Part shown: positions 8,702-18,431 of the stretch, piece after piece
How the letters are laid out: each line of letters starts with the position of its first letter
Numbering within the stretch: position 1 is the first letter of the stretch
Origin: Ferrovibrio sp.
Lineage (GTDB): Bacteria > Pseudomonadota > Alphaproteobacteria > Ferrovibrionales > Ferrovibrionaceae
NCBI RefSeq assembly: GCF_025869515.1
Contig: NZ_JAOZVR010000095.1
Location: 1 to 48,563 of the forward strand
Direction of reading: 5' to 3'
DNA: 48,563 nucleotides
Made by a program: the position numbers and the translations under genes
The notes under the pieces: generated by a model
What the model saw: only the letters and a program-made list of their open reading frames with translations
What the model was told of the DNA's origin: nothing
The model's database searches: none

Positions 8702-9538
8702 CTACAGCAAGCGCGCCAGGGCGCAGAACTCCTCGATCGACAGCGTTTCCGCGCGCCGGGTCGGATCGATGCCGGCCTGTGCCAGCTTGGCATCCGCATC
8801 CGGCCACAGTGGCCGTAGGGCTGCGCGCAGCATCTTGCGGCGCTGGTTGAAGGCCGCTGCCGTCACCCGTTCCAGCTTAGCCGGTTCGGCCTCGGCCACA
8901 GCAGGACGTGGCGTCAGTTCCACCAGTGTGGACGTCACCTTCGGCGCCGGCACGAAAGCCTGCGGGCCGATATCGAACAGCAGGCGCACGCTGGCGCGCC
9001 ATTGCGATGCCACGGCCAGGCGGCCATAGGTCTTGCCCCCCGGCTTGGCCGCCATCCGTTCGGCCACCTCCTTCTGCACCAGCACGGTGATGCGGGTGAA
9101 ATTCTGCGGCTGGGCCAGCCAGCCGAGCAGCAGCGGCGTGGCGATGTTGTAGGGCAGGTTGGCGACCACCTGCCAGGGCGGTGGCGCCAGCGTGGCGAAA
9201 TCGGTGTCCAGCGCATCGCCGGCCTGCAGCGTCAGGCGCCCGGCGGCCGCCTGCACGACGTCCTGCAGGGCGGCGAGGCAGCGCTCGTCGCGCTCGATCG
9301 CGATCACCTTCGGCGCGCCTTCCAGCAGCAGGGCACGGGTCAGGCCGCCGGGCCCGGGGCCGATCTCGATCACCGGCGCGCCGGTCCACGGCATGGCGGC
9401 GCGGGCGATCTTGCGGGTCAGGTTGAGGTCGAGCAGGAAATTCTGGCCCAGCGCCTTGCGCGCGGCCAGCTCGTGCCGCGCGATCACCTCGCGCAATGGC
9501 GGCAGCGCCTCAAGCACGTTACTGGGCGTTGCCGACAT
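8702..9538 (-). CDS. rsmA: 16S rRNA (adenine1518-N6/adenine1519-N6)-dimethyltransferase
   Basis: 278 aa. Dimethylates two adjacent adenines in 16S rRNA helix 45 using S-adenosylmethionine (KsgA). Shows [12 protein letters not shown], the SAM motif [13 protein letters not shown] and the catalytic NLPYN motif. The ATG at 9538 gives MSATPSN and overlaps the end of pdxA by 20 bp; a longer in-frame start at 9595 would lie deep in pdxA. Last gene of the lptF-to-rsmA unit. Confidence 0.95.
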   Translation of the reverse strand: MSATPSNVLEALPPLREVIARHELAARKALGQNFLLDLNLTRKIARAAMPWTGAPVIEIGPGPGGLTRALLLEGAPKVIAIERDERCLAALQDVVQAAAGRLTLQAGDALDTDFATLAPPPWQVVANLPYNIATPLLLGWLAQPQNFTRITVLVQKEVAERMAAKPGGKTYGRLAVASQWRASVRLLFDIGPQAFVPAPKVTSTLVELTPRPAVAEAEPAKLERVTAAAFNQRRKMLRAALRPLWPDADAKLAQAGIDPTRRAETLSIEEFCALARLL

Positions 9539-10598
9539 CGGTCCCCGGAACGGTCCTGTGTGCGGCCATGGTGGCGGCCATGCGCAAAGCGGCAATCAGG
9601 CTGTCGGGCCTGGCGATGCCCTTGCCGGCAATGTCGAAAGCGGTGCCGTGGTCGGGCGAGGTGCGGATCACCGGCAGGCCGAGCGTGACATTGACGCCGG
9701 AATCGAAATCCAGCGTCTTGATCGGGATCAGCGCCTGGTCGTGATACATGCAGATCGCGGCATCGTAACCGGCGCGGGCCTCGGCATGGAACATGGTATC
9801 CGGCGGCAGCGGGCCGCGCGCATCAATGCCCTCGGCACGCAGGCGTTCGACCGCCGGCGCCACGATGGTGGCGTCTTCCTTGCCCATGCTGCCGGATTCG
9901 CCGGCATGCGGATTGAGTCCGGCAATTGCCAGACGCGGCCGGGCAATGCCGAATTTCTCGCGCAGGTCATGCGCGGTGATCCGCGCGGTCTCGACGATCA
10001 GGTCGGCGTCGAGCAACTCGATGGCGCGCTTCAGCGCCACATGAATGGTGACGGGAACGACGCGCAGCCGTTCGGAGGCCAGCATCATCACCGGGCGCGG
10101 CGTATCGCACAGGGCGGCGAGGAATTCGGTATGGCCGGGATGGCCGAAGCCCGCATCGTAAAGCGCCGCCTTGTGGATCGGATTGGTGACCATGGCCGCG
10201 GCCTTGCCGTTGCGGCACAGCGTCACCGCCAGTTCGATGGCATGCAGCACGGCGGGGGCATTCAGCCGGTCCGGAATACCCGGTTGCGGGATTGCCGGCA
10301 GCGGCACCGGCAACACCGGCAGGGCGCGGTCGAACAGCGCGATGGCAGCCTCCGGCTCGGCCACGGCCTGCACCGGCACGGCCCAGCCATGCAACCGGGC
10401 GATGCTCTGCAGGCGCTGCGGATCGTCGAGCATCAGGAAGGGGTTCAGGCCGGCTTCATGCCGACGCAGCCAGGCCTGCAGGGCGATTTCACCGCCGATG
10501 CCGGCGGGTTCGCCCATGGTCAGCACCAGGGGGGCCTGCAGAGGCGGAGGTCCGGCCCGTTCGGCGGACGTCGTCTTACCTGAATTCAATTGTGGCAT
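9519..10598 (-). CDS. pdxA: 4-hydroxythreonine-4-phosphate dehydrogenase
   Basis: 359 aa. Oxidises 4-phosphohydroxy-L-threonine in the DXP-dependent pyridoxal phosphate pathway. TMGEPAGIG at the N-terminus, metal/substrate histidines in [10 protein letters not shown] and [11 protein letters not shown], and the C-terminal [16 protein letters not shown] are all present. The ATG at 10598 overlaps the 3' end of surA by 23 bp in another frame, indicating coupled translation. surA-pdxA-rsmA is a widely conserved proteobacterial order. Confidence 0.95.
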   Translation of the reverse strand: MPQLNSGKTTSAERAGPPPLQAPLVLTMGEPAGIGGEIALQAWLRRHEAGLNPFLMLDDPQRLQSIARLHGWAVPVQAVAEPEAAIALFDRALPVLPVPLPAIPQPGIPDRLNAPAVLHAIELAVTLCRNGKAAAMVTNPIHKAALYDAGFGHPGHTEFLAALCDTPRPVMMLASERLRVVPVTIHVALKRAIELLDADLIVETARITAHDLREKFGIARPRLAIAGLNPHAGESGSMGKEDATIVAPAVERLRAEGIDARGPLPPDTMFHAEARAGYDAAICMYHDQALIPIKTLDFDSGVNVTLGLPVIRTSPDHGTAFDIAGKGIARPDSLIAALRMAATMAAHRTVPGTDVGNAQ

Positions 10599-11826
10599 CG
10601 CGCCGCAATTCGCGGATATAGCGCTGGGCCATCAGCTCGGCGCGGCGTGCCAGGATGCCCTGCCGGATTTCATTGCGGTTCAGACCGGCGGCTTCCTGCT
10701 TGGCGCACAGGGTGAAGATATGGACCGCGCGCGAGGCCCGCACCGGCTGCGAGGTCTCGTTGATAGTCAGCGGAGCGACCGCCTGCCGGAAGCTTTCCGG
10801 CAGATCGCCCATGCGCAGCGTACCCAGGCTGCCGGAGCCGGGGGCTTCGTATTTCGCGGCAACGGTTTCGACGTCGTCACAGCTGCGGATGTCGTTGCGG
10901 GCCTCGCGGGCCTTGGCCATGGCGGCATCGATCTCGGCCTGCGGCGCCTCGGTCGGCAGCGGCAGCAGGAGCTGCTTCAGGGTGACGCGGTTTTCCTCGA
11001 TGCCGGGCAGGGAGATGCGGCGGCGATCGCGCAGCGCCACGATCTGCCAGCCGCCGACCGTGCGGATCGGCGCCGATATTTCGCCCTTGTTCAGCTTGGC
11101 GATCGCGGCTTCGGTTTCCTCACTGAGCGTGCCGCGCTGTATCCAGCCGACATCGCCGCCATTGGCGGCGGTGGTGCCTCGGCTGAACTGGCGGGCCAGG
11201 GCCGGGAAATTGGCGCCGCCGCGGATCTGCTCGATGATGCGTTCGGCCAGCTGGCGCTGCGGGGCCTCCTGATCGGGATTGTCCATCGGCACCAGAATTT
11301 CCGAAATCAGTTCTTCGGTCTGCCCGGCATTGGCCCGCAGCTTGGCGATGGCTTCGTCGATTTCCTGCTCCGTGATGGTGATCTGGGCGCCGACGCGGGC
11401 GCGTACCATGCGGCTCCAGGTGAGTTCGCTGCGGATCTGGTTGATGGCGGCAGCCGGATCGACGCCGGAGCGCCGCACATATTCCTCGAAGCGGCCGGCC
11501 GGAATATTCATCTGGCGTTCGACGGCGGCGACTGCGGAATCGACATCCTGCTGGTTGGTCGTGATGTTACGCCGCTTCGCTTCCTGCATCTGCAGGCGAT
11601 CGTCGATCAGCGAGCGCAAGGCCTGTTCGCGGACGGCCCGCAGGATTTCCGGATTGTTGTCCGGCAGGCGGGTGGTGGCCATGATGATGCGCATGCGCTC
11701 ATTGAGGTCCCGCAGCGAAATGACCTCGTCATTCACCAGCGAAACGATGCGCTGCTGATCCTGCGCGTGCAGGGGGGCTGCGATCACGCAGCAGATGAGA
11801 AAAGCGAAGGCGATCAGGCGATGCAT
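10576..11826 (-). CDS. surA: periplasmic chaperone/peptidyl-prolyl isomerase SurA
   Basis: 416 aa. Escorts outer-membrane proteins, including LptD, through the periplasm. A signal peptide (residues 1-21, cleavage after PLHA) precedes the N-terminal chaperone domain and a parvulin domain with GDVGWIQRG and [10 protein letters not shown]. The second PPIase-like region (LKQLLLPLP ... [11 protein letters not shown]) is degenerate, as is common in this class. ATG at 11826 is preferred to TTG two codons upstream. The gene begins 8 nt after lptD stops. Confidence 0.93.
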   Translation of the reverse strand: MHRLIAFAFLICCVIAAPLHAQDQQRIVSLVNDEVISLRDLNERMRIIMATTRLPDNNPEILRAVREQALRSLIDDRLQMQEAKRRNITTNQQDVDSAVAAVERQMNIPAGRFEEYVRRSGVDPAAAINQIRSELTWSRMVRARVGAQITITEQEIDEAIAKLRANAGQTEELISEILVPMDNPDQEAPQRQLAERIIEQIRGGANFPALARQFSRGTTAANGGDVGWIQRGTLSEETEAAIAKLNKGEISAPIRTVGGWQIVALRDRRRISLPGIEENRVTLKQLLLPLPTEAPQAEIDAAMAKAREARNDIRSCDDVETVAAKYEAPGSGSLGTLRMGDLPESFRQAVAPLTINETSQPVRASRAVHIFTLCAKQEAAGLNRNEIRQGILARRAELMAQRYIRELRRDATIEFR

Positions 11827-11834
11827 GGGCAAAC

Positions 11835-13991
11835 TCAGTTGAACGATGCGATCCTGAAGCGGATGCCGACCGTGGTTTCTGGTTGAATGTCACGATTGAC
11901 CGTGAAGGTGCGTTCGGCGAACAGAATGATATCGAAACACTCGTCAGTATAGCGCAGACCGACAAAGTTCAGCAAAGACCCGTCATCCTGCAGATCGCGG
12001 GTATGGCGGATTTCCGTGGCCCAGTATTTGGTGACCTGCAACCGGACGGTTGCGGCGATGGCTTCCTGGCGGTCGGTTTCGCGCAGAAAATCGGTATTGA
12101 TCAAATCGGCATAGGAGACCGACACATAGTTGGTGCTTGAACCGAGGGTTGCGCCCATTTCATGGCGGCGAACCTCAAAGTCGCTGTTCTGGGCGAGACG
12201 CACCCGGTCAACCAGCTGGATATAGCGGCCGGGAGAAATGGTCAGGCGGCCGACATAGTCCGAGAACTGATCACGCAGGCCGGAGGTTTCGGTGAAGGTA
12301 TCGTCGGTCTTGGCCCGCAGGGACTGACCGGCCAGGAATTCGACATAGCCGCTGGACTCGCCATAGGCTGCCATGCGCATGCCGTAATTCAGCTTCGGCC
12401 CGCCATCCCAGCGGTCGTAACCCGGGAAACGGCTGAGCGAGAACAGGTTGGTTTCGTCGAATTCGAAACTGACCGAATCCTCGTTGGGAATGTCGCTGCG
12501 ATTGCCGCCATAGGGGCTGATCACGCCCATGACGATCGGTTCGACCAGCTGCCGCATGCGGCCCTGGTCGCGCACCATCGGATAGCGCCAGTCCAGCGCG
12601 ACGGCGGGCAGAACGCGGCCGGTCGTGGCTGAATCTCCTGCCGAGCCTGGAACCAGATTTTGGTTCGCATCGTCGGTCCAGTATCCGTCGGCGCGGACCA
12701 TTGCCGTCGCCGTGATGACTTCACCGCTCGGTGCATAATAGGGCTGGACCCAGGAAACGGTGGAGGTCAGCCGGCGCGTGTCAGTGCCCTCGCTGCGCAT
12801 CAGCGAAACCATATTGGCATCCAGCGCCCAGCGTCCGCCGTAATCGCCGGGCTCGAAAATCGCCGAATAATCCATGACCGGAACGGCCACCGGCACAGTG
12901 CCGTTGCGCACCCTTTCCAGCTGGTTCTGGAAGGAGAAGGCATTCACGCTGGCGAAGTGCCGGTTATTGATCGCCTCGCCATAGACGCGGCTGACCAGGG
13001 TGTTGCCCGATGGCCGGTCCTGGATGTTGTAGCGGCTCATGTAGGTATCGTCGGTCGAGCGCAGGATATTCGCGCCATAGGTGATGTCGTCCGTGGCACG
13101 GAAGGCCGCGTTGGCGCGGATATGGCCGCGCGTCTCACCGGAGACATCTTCATCCGCGATGCTGCCGTCGACCTGGAATTCGCCGGCGGCGATGCGCTGG
13201 CGATAGTCGAGTCCCAGGTAAGGGCCCTGCTTGGTCGAGTATTGCGGCGAGATCGTCAGGTCGCTGTAGTCGTCGATTGCGTAAAAATACGGAGCCTGCA
13301 CAGCCTGCTGGAAGAACGGGTTGTTGGTATACCGTGGCGGCAGGAAGCCGCTGCGACGATTCACCGTCGGATCCGGGTGACTGAAATACGGCGAATACAG
13401 GATCGGAACGCCGAACAGTTCGAATATCGCGTCGCGATATTTGATTTCCTGTTCAGCCTCGTTGTGCTCCACCTCGCGGCCCTTGACCTGCCACAGCGGC
13501 GCGCGCGTCGGGTCGCTCTCGCACAGCGAGCAGGTGGTGTAGACCGCTTTTTTCATGATCGTGCGGTTGCCGTCCTTGCGCTCGGCTTCCGCTGCGGCGC
13601 CGCGCGACATATCGCTCAGCAGGAAGGAAATATCGCGGATGAATCCGTTCCGCATGCCGCCGGTCAGTTCCATGTAATCGGCGAAGATGACATTGCCGCT
13701 GGCTTCCAGCAGCGACACGTTGCCGCTGGCTGTAACCTTGTCGTCGCGTTCGCTGTAGCTGACCATGTCGGCCAGCAGCGTACGGTTGCCTTGCGACAAT
13801 TCGACTTTGCCCTCGGCGGTGATCATGCCGAGATTCTGGTCGTAATTCAGGCGGTCAGCCGTCACCAGAACCGGCGCAGTCGAGCCGGTTGCCGGTGTTG
13901 CCCCGCTTGTCTGGGCCTGGGTTTGGGCCGCATAGCTCAACAGCAATGCAAGGATTGCCGCCTGCAGCAGGCCGCCGCGCCGCGCGCTCAT
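11835..13991 (-). CDS. lptD: LPS-assembly outer-membrane protein LptD
   Basis: 718 aa. Outer-membrane beta-barrel that inserts lipopolysaccharide into the outer leaflet with LptE. A signal peptide (about residues 1-26) is followed by an LptA-like jellyroll (LVTADRLNYDQNLGMITAEG, about 43-130) and the large barrel ending in an aromatic/hydrophobic strand (GIRFRIASFN). Only three cysteines are visible in the mature protein, a CxxC pair after the jellyroll and one near the C-terminus, rather than the four of E. coli. The start overlaps the lptG stop as ATGA. The same frame continues open upstream through lptG, which makes a misleadingly long ORF. Confidence 0.94.
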   Translation of the reverse strand: MSARRGGLLQAAILALLLSYAAQTQAQTSGATPATGSTAPVLVTADRLNYDQNLGMITAEGKVELSQGNRTLLADMVSYSERDDKVTASGNVSLLEASGNVIFADYMELTGGMRNGFIRDISFLLSDMSRGAAAEAERKDGNRTIMKKAVYTTCSLCESDPTRAPLWQVKGREVEHNEAEQEIKYRDAIFELFGVPILYSPYFSHPDPTVNRRSGFLPPRYTNNPFFQQAVQAPYFYAIDDYSDLTISPQYSTKQGPYLGLDYRQRIAAGEFQVDGSIADEDVSGETRGHIRANAAFRATDDITYGANILRSTDDTYMSRYNIQDRPSGNTLVSRVYGEAINNRHFASVNAFSFQNQLERVRNGTVPVAVPVMDYSAIFEPGDYGGRWALDANMVSLMRSEGTDTRRLTSTVSWVQPYYAPSGEVITATAMVRADGYWTDDANQNLVPGSAGDSATTGRVLPAVALDWRYPMVRDQGRMRQLVEPIVMGVISPYGGNRSDIPNEDSVSFEFDETNLFSLSRFPGYDRWDGGPKLNYGMRMAAYGESSGYVEFLAGQSLRAKTDDTFTETSGLRDQFSDYVGRLTISPGRYIQLVDRVRLAQNSDFEVRRHEMGATLGSSTNYVSVSYADLINTDFLRETDRQEAIAATVRLQVTKYWATEIRHTRDLQDDGSLLNFVGLRYTDECFDIILFAERTFTVNRDIQPETTVGIRFRIASFN

Positions 13992-15082
13992 CCGTCCTCC
14001 AGATGAAACAGCAGCGAGACACCGAGCATGATGAAGACCGCCGTGGGGGCCCAGGCGGCGAGCGGAACCGGAAGCGTGCCGTTCAATCCGAACGGCTGCA
14101 TCAGTTCGACGGTGAAATACAGCAGGAAGCCGGCCGCGACGCCGCCGGCCAGCATGACGCCGATGCCGCCGCGCCGGGTCAGGCGCAGGCTGAAGCTCGC
14201 CGCGATCAACAGCATGGCGCAGAGCAGGATCGGCGATGACAGCAGGGTATAGAAATGCAGCCTGTGCCGCATGGCCGAGAAACCGGCGGCTTCCAGCGTG
14301 CCGATGAAGGAGGGCAGTTCCCAGAACGAGATCGTGGCCGGCGAGGCAAAGCTCTCCTGGATGCGGTCGAAGGTCAGGGTCGTCGGCACGGTCAGCCGCT
14401 CGTGGCGCTCCGCCCCCTTGTTGGGATAGCTGACAACGGCATTCTGCAGCTGCCAGTGGCCCTGCTCCAGCAGGGCAATCGACGCATCGATGCGTTTCAC
14501 GAAGGTGTCGCGGCCTTCGTAATAGAACAGGATGGCGTCGCGCAGTTCGACGCCCTGCTGTGCGACCCGCAGGGCATGCACCACCACCTGGCCTGTGGCA
14601 TCGGCTTCGCGCAGCCACAGGCCGCCCGAGGAAACCGCCAGCATGCTGGTGCGGCCGCGCATCACCTTGGCATCGATGCTTTCATAGCGCGCCAGCATCG
14701 CGGCACTGAGCGGATTGTAGACGGTGACCAGGAAGATGCCGAGCAGCAGGGCGAGCGCGATGCCGGGGAACAGGAACTGCCAGACCGACACGCCGGCGGC
14801 GCGGCTGACCGTCAGTTCCTGCGAGCGCGTCAGGCGGCTGAGCGCGAGCATGCCGCCGAACAGCACGGCGAACGGGAACAGCTTGGTCATCAGGGAGGGC
14901 AGTTTGAGCACCGACATCTCGAAGACCAGTCCGAGCGTCGCATCCGCCCGACCGCTGGCACGGCGCAGCATTTCCACCGCATCGAAACTGAAGGCCAGCA
15001 CGGCCAGCACGACGAGAACGGTCAGGATCGCCATCAGGAAGTGGCGGCCGAAATAGAGCGAAAGCGTAACCGACTGGCGCAT
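13988..15082 (-). CDS. lptG: LPS export permease LptG
   Basis: 364 aa. Inner-membrane permease half that with LptF and the LptB ATPase extracts LPS from the membrane. Six predicted membrane segments, three N-terminal and three C-terminal, flank a periplasmic beta-jellyroll. The segment SRLTRSQELTVSRAAGVS is the cytoplasmic coupling helix of YjgP/YjgQ permeases. ATGA overlaps at both ends (with lptF and lptD) show tight co-translation. Confidence 0.94.
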   Translation of the reverse strand: MRQSVTLSLYFGRHFLMAILTVLVVLAVLAFSFDAVEMLRRASGRADATLGLVFEMSVLKLPSLMTKLFPFAVLFGGMLALSRLTRSQELTVSRAAGVSVWQFLFPGIALALLLGIFLVTVYNPLSAAMLARYESIDAKVMRGRTSMLAVSSGGLWLREADATGQVVVHALRVAQQGVELRDAILFYYEGRDTFVKRIDASIALLEQGHWQLQNAVVSYPNKGAERHERLTVPTTLTFDRIQESFASPATISFWELPSFIGTLEAAGFSAMRHRLHFYTLLSSPILLCAMLLIAASFSLRLTRRGGIGVMLAGGVAAGFLLYFTVELMQPFGLNGTLPVPLAAWAPTAVFIMLGVSLLFHLEDG

Positions 15083-16182
15083 CAGGCGGTCCGCAACCGT
15101 TGGACCGGTTCGCGCAAGGCAACGATCGCGGCGCCGATGGTCAGCACGGGCACCAGATACATCAGCGGAACCAGGGCGAGGGTTTTGACCGAAAGCTGGG
15201 TCACGCTCAGGCTCATCACCTGGACCAGGATGGCAAAGGCGGCGCCGAGCACCAGGCGCTGGCCATGGCCGCGCCGGTTGAATTCGCCGCCGATCACGCT
15301 GGCGATCGCGATCAGGATTAGGGCCGGCGCATAGAGCGGCGTCGCCAGGCGGCGGTGGCCCTCCACGATCAGCTTGGCATACTGGTTGACGTCGTCTGCG
15401 TTGCTCATGTCCGGCTGGAACAGCTCATGCAGGTAACGTTCGGATGGCTCGCGCCAGGCTTGGCCCTCTTTCTGGGCGTAGCTGTCGAGATCGAGGCTGT
15501 AATTGTCGAAATACAGCAGCGACAGTGATTTATGCTCGGCATCGATTTGCTGCCGGTTGCCGCGCACCATGTACAGCCGGGGCCCCTGCGGCGTACGCAC
15601 CAGCGTGGCGCGCTCGGCCAGCATGGTCACCGGGCTGGCGGAATTGCGGTTGTCGTGCACCAGCACGCCCAGCATATCGCCGTTGCTGTCGCGCTCGCGG
15701 ATATAGACCGTCAGGTTGGGGGTCGGTGTGTTGAACACGCCTTCCAGCAGTGCCATGCCGGCCAGGTCGTTGCGGAATTCGTACTGCGTGGCGCGCAGGG
15801 TGCGCGAACCCAGCGGCATCAGGAAGAGCAGGATGACGTACATCGCCACCATGACGCCGAGCGAGATGTAGAGCGCCGGGCGGGCCAGCGACAGGCGGCT
15901 GAAGCCCGCCGCTGACAGGATGATCACTTCGGAATCGCTGGCCAGCCGGTGAAAGGCATAGAGCGTGGCGCAGAATCCGGCCACCGGCAGAATGATGGCG
16001 ACAATGCTGGGCAGCACCAGCACGGTCAGATAGAGGAAATCGTCGAAGGCGAGGTTGTTGTTGACGATGCGGTCGATGAAGCGGAGCGACTGGGTCAGCC
16101 AGATCACCCCGGTGAGGGTGAGGGTGGCAAATCCCAGTGGCCAGGCGATCTGGCGCATGATGTAAGCAATGACCCCGCGCAT
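15082..16182 (-). CDS. lptF: LPS export permease LptF
   Basis: 366 aa. Partner of LptG in the LPS transport ABC complex. Same YjgP/YjgQ architecture: membrane segments at both ends with a periplasmic domain between, and a coupling segment LASDSEVIILSAAGFS. MRGVIAYIMRQ at 16182 is the natural start; the longer frame upstream runs into the pepA promoter region. No Shine-Dalgarno site is seen, and a TATACT box (16190-16195, minus strand) ends only 7 nt before the ATG, so the mRNA may be nearly leaderless. Confidence 0.93.
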   Translation of the reverse strand: MRGVIAYIMRQIAWPLGFATLTLTGVIWLTQSLRFIDRIVNNNLAFDDFLYLTVLVLPSIVAIILPVAGFCATLYAFHRLASDSEVIILSAAGFSRLSLARPALYISLGVMVAMYVILLFLMPLGSRTLRATQYEFRNDLAGMALLEGVFNTPTPNLTVYIRERDSNGDMLGVLVHDNRNSASPVTMLAERATLVRTPQGPRLYMVRGNRQQIDAEHKSLSLLYFDNYSLDLDSYAQKEGQAWREPSERYLHELFQPDMSNADDVNQYAKLIVEGHRRLATPLYAPALILIAIASVIGGEFNRRGHGQRLVLGAAFAILVQVMSLSVTQLSVKTLALVPLMYLVPVLTIGAAIVALREPVQRLRTA

Positions 16183-16284
16183 GGCGCGCAGTATAGCGAT
16201 TCTGCCCCCGCTCGCCACAGCCTCGGCCTGAAAAGAACGACTTGGTCCGTAAGGCAGAATCAGCGATTCGGGGGGCTGTGCCGA

Positions 16285-16314
16285 TTGATCGGCCAAGCCC
16301 CGGGCCGCTATAGT
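16285..16314 (+). promoter_or_regulatory. promoter for pepA-holC
   Basis: TTGATC (16285-16290), an 18-bp spacer and TATAGT (16309-16314). The start of transcription would fall near 16321, about 37 nt before the pepA ATG, which has a GGAG site. Confidence 0.5.
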
Positions 16315-16357
16315 CCCCGACCGGTCCATCACAGCATTTCGCCCGGATTGGAGCATC

Positions 16358-17860
16358 ATGAAAATCGAGATCGTCGACAGCAAAACCCCGAAACGCGGCA
16401 GCCTGGTTCTGGCGGTGGGCGAGGGCCGCCAGCTTGGCCCGTTCGGCCAGCAGGTCGACAAGGCCTGCGGCGGGGCGCTGGCCAAGGCCATGGCCGCCGC
16501 GGCGCGGTTCACCGGCGGCAAGGGCCAGTGGCTGGACGTGCTGGTCCCGGGCGGCGGCCTCAGCCGCGTCCTGCTGGCCGGCCTGGGCAAGACCACCGAG
16601 ATCAAGGCGATGGCCTACGAGGCACTGGGCGCCGATGCGGTCAAGCGGCTGGCCGTCTCGGGCGAGACCGATCTGGCGATTGCCGCCGAGGTGCTGAAGG
16701 GCACCCTGCTGCCGGCCGGCGAGGCGGCGGCGCGGGCCGCGCTCGGCGCCCGCCTGGGCAGCTACCGGTTCGACAAATACCGCACCAGGCTGAAGGACAA
16801 GGACAAGCCCTCGCTCAAGGCGGTCAATGTGCTGACGGCCGCCGCGCCGGCGGCCAAGAAGCTGCATGCGCCGCTCGACAAGCTGGCGGCGGGCGTTGAA
16901 CTGACCCGCAATCTGGTGACCGAGCCGGCCAATATCATCTATCCGGAAAGCCTGGCGGCGGAATGCCGCAAGCTGGCCAAGCTCGGCGTCAAGGTCGAGG
17001 TGCTGGGCGAGCGCGAGATGAAGAAGCTCGGTATGGGCGCGCTGCTCGGCGTCGGCCAGGGCTCGGCGCGGGAATCCAAGCTGGTCGTCATGCAGTGGAA
17101 TGGCGGCAAGAAGGGCGGCAAGCCGGTCTCCTTCGTCGGCAAGGGCGTCTGCTTCGATACCGGCGGCATCTCGATCAAGCCGTCCGCCGGCATGGAAGAG
17201 ATGAAATGGGACATGGGCGGCGCCGGCGCGGTGATCGGCGCCATGGCGGCGATTGCCGGCCGCAAGGCCAAGGCCAATGTCGTCGGCGTGGTGGCGCTGG
17301 TGGAAAACATGCCGTCGGGCACCGCGCAGCGTCCGGGCGACATCGTCACGTCAATGTCGGGCCAGACCATCGAGGTGCTGAATACCGACGCCGAAGGCCG
17401 CCTGATCCTGTGCGATGCCATGTGGTACACGCAGCAGCGCTTCAAGCCGCAGGCGATGGTCGATCTCGCCACGCTGACCGGCGCGATCATCATCGCGCTC
17501 GGCCACGAACATGCCGGCCTGTTTTCCAACAACGACCGCCTGGCCGAACAGCTGGCCGCGTCGGGCAAGGTGGAGGACGAGCAGCTGTGGCGCCTGCCGC
17601 TCTCCGATGCTTACGACGAGGGGCTGAAGTCGCCGATCGCCGACATGCAGAATATCGCCGGGCCGGGCTTCGGCGCCGGCTCGATCACCGCGGCGCAGTT
17701 CCTGCAGCGGTTCGTGGTCGACAAGACCCCCTGGGCGCATCTGGATATCGCCGGCACCGCCTGGAGCAAGAAGGACCGACCGACGGTGCCCAAGGGCGCC
17801 ACCGGTTTCGGCGTCCGCCTGCTGAATCGCCTCGTCGCCGACCATTACGAAGATCGGTAA
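16358..17860 (+). CDS. pepA: leucyl aminopeptidase (M17)
   Basis: 500 aa. Two-metal cytosolic aminopeptidase that removes N-terminal residues from peptides; E. coli PepA also binds DNA in Xer recombination. The catalytic domain has GKGVCFDTGGISIKP and the signature NTDAEGRL, with metal ligands in the expected order. The N-terminal half is the variable macro-like domain. Divergent from lptF, the same arrangement as in many proteobacteria, and directly followed by holC. Confidence 0.95.
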   Translation: MKIEIVDSKTPKRGSLVLAVGEGRQLGPFGQQVDKACGGALAKAMAAAARFTGGKGQWLDVLVPGGGLSRVLLAGLGKTTEIKAMAYEALGADAVKRLAVSGETDLAIAAEVLKGTLLPAGEAAARAALGARLGSYRFDKYRTRLKDKDKPSLKAVNVLTAAAPAAKKLHAPLDKLAAGVELTRNLVTEPANIIYPESLAAECRKLAKLGVKVEVLGEREMKKLGMGALLGVGQGSARESKLVVMQWNGGKKGGKPVSFVGKGVCFDTGGISIKPSAGMEEMKWDMGGAGAVIGAMAAIAGRKAKANVVGVVALVENMPSGTAQRPGDIVTSMSGQTIEVLNTDAEGRLILCDAMWYTQQRFKPQAMVDLATLTGAIIIALGHEHAGLFSNNDRLAEQLAASGKVEDEQLWRLPLSDAYDEGLKSPIADMQNIAGPGFGAGSITAAQFLQRFVVDKTPWAHLDIAGTAWSKKDRPTVPKGATGFGVRLLNRLVADHYEDR

Positions 17861-18319
17861 GTGACCGAACTGCTGTTCTACCATCTGACCCGGCGGCGCC
17901 TTGAACAGGTGCTGCCGGAGCTGCTGGAAAAGACGCTGCAGAAGGGCTGGCGCGCCGTGGTCAAGGGCGGCAGCGCCGAACGCATCGAGGCGCTGAACGG
18001 CGAGCTGTGGACCTGGGGCCGGGCCAGCTTCCTGCCGCATGGGCTGAAGGCCGACGGCTTTCCCGAGCGGCAGCCGATCTATCTCACCATCGAGGACGAG
18101 CGGCCGAACAATGCGGATGTGCTGTTCCTGGTCGATGGCGCCGATGCCGAGGATGTCTCAGCCTATACCCGCGTCTGCGACCTGTTCGACGGCAACGATG
18201 ATGCGGCCGTCGATGCCGCGCGCGCGCGCTGGAAAAAAGCCAAGGATGCCGGCCACACGCTGACCTACTGGCAGCAGTCTGAGGACACCGGCGGCTGGGT
18301 CAAGAAGGCGGAAGGCTGA
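17861..18319 (+). CDS. holC: DNA polymerase III chi subunit
   Basis: 152 aa. The chi subunit bridges the clamp loader to single-strand DNA-binding protein. Sequence features are LLFYHLTRRRLEQVLPELLEKTL at the start, WGRASFLPHG, and IYLTIEDERPNNADVLFLVDGA. It begins with GTG immediately after the pepA TAA with no spacer, so translation is probably coupled. pepA-holC is a conserved pair. Confidence 0.92.
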   Translation: MTELLFYHLTRRRLEQVLPELLEKTLQKGWRAVVKGGSAERIEALNGELWTWGRASFLPHGLKADGFPERQPIYLTIEDERPNNADVLFLVDGADAEDVSAYTRVCDLFDGNDDAAVDAARARWKKAKDAGHTLTYWQQSEDTGGWVKKAEG

Positions 18320-18336
18320 GGCTCTTATACAAAGCC

Positions 18337-18408
18337 GTCATCCTCGGGCTTGACCCGAGGATCTTTCTCCATTCTGCATGAGATGCCCGGGTCAAGCCCG
18401 GGCATGAC
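18337..18408. repeat. pair of palindromic REP-like elements
   Basis: First element: 9-bp stem ATCCTCGGG / CCCGAGGAT with a 5-nt loop (18340-18362), preceded by GTC. Second: 9-bp stem ATGCCCGGG / CCCGGGCAT (18383-18405), followed by GAC. The two are inverted relative to each other between the convergent ends of holC and the ABC-F gene, where they may also work as a bidirectional terminator. Related pairs occur at 21.0, 23.4-23.5 and 44.0-44.1 kb. Confidence 0.85.
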
Positions 18409-18431
18409 GAATGTGGTGCAGGCAAACGTCT

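Noticed and set aside
10171..11886. 571-codon plus-strand frame over pdxA and surA
   Set aside because: Antisense shadow of two recognised genes.
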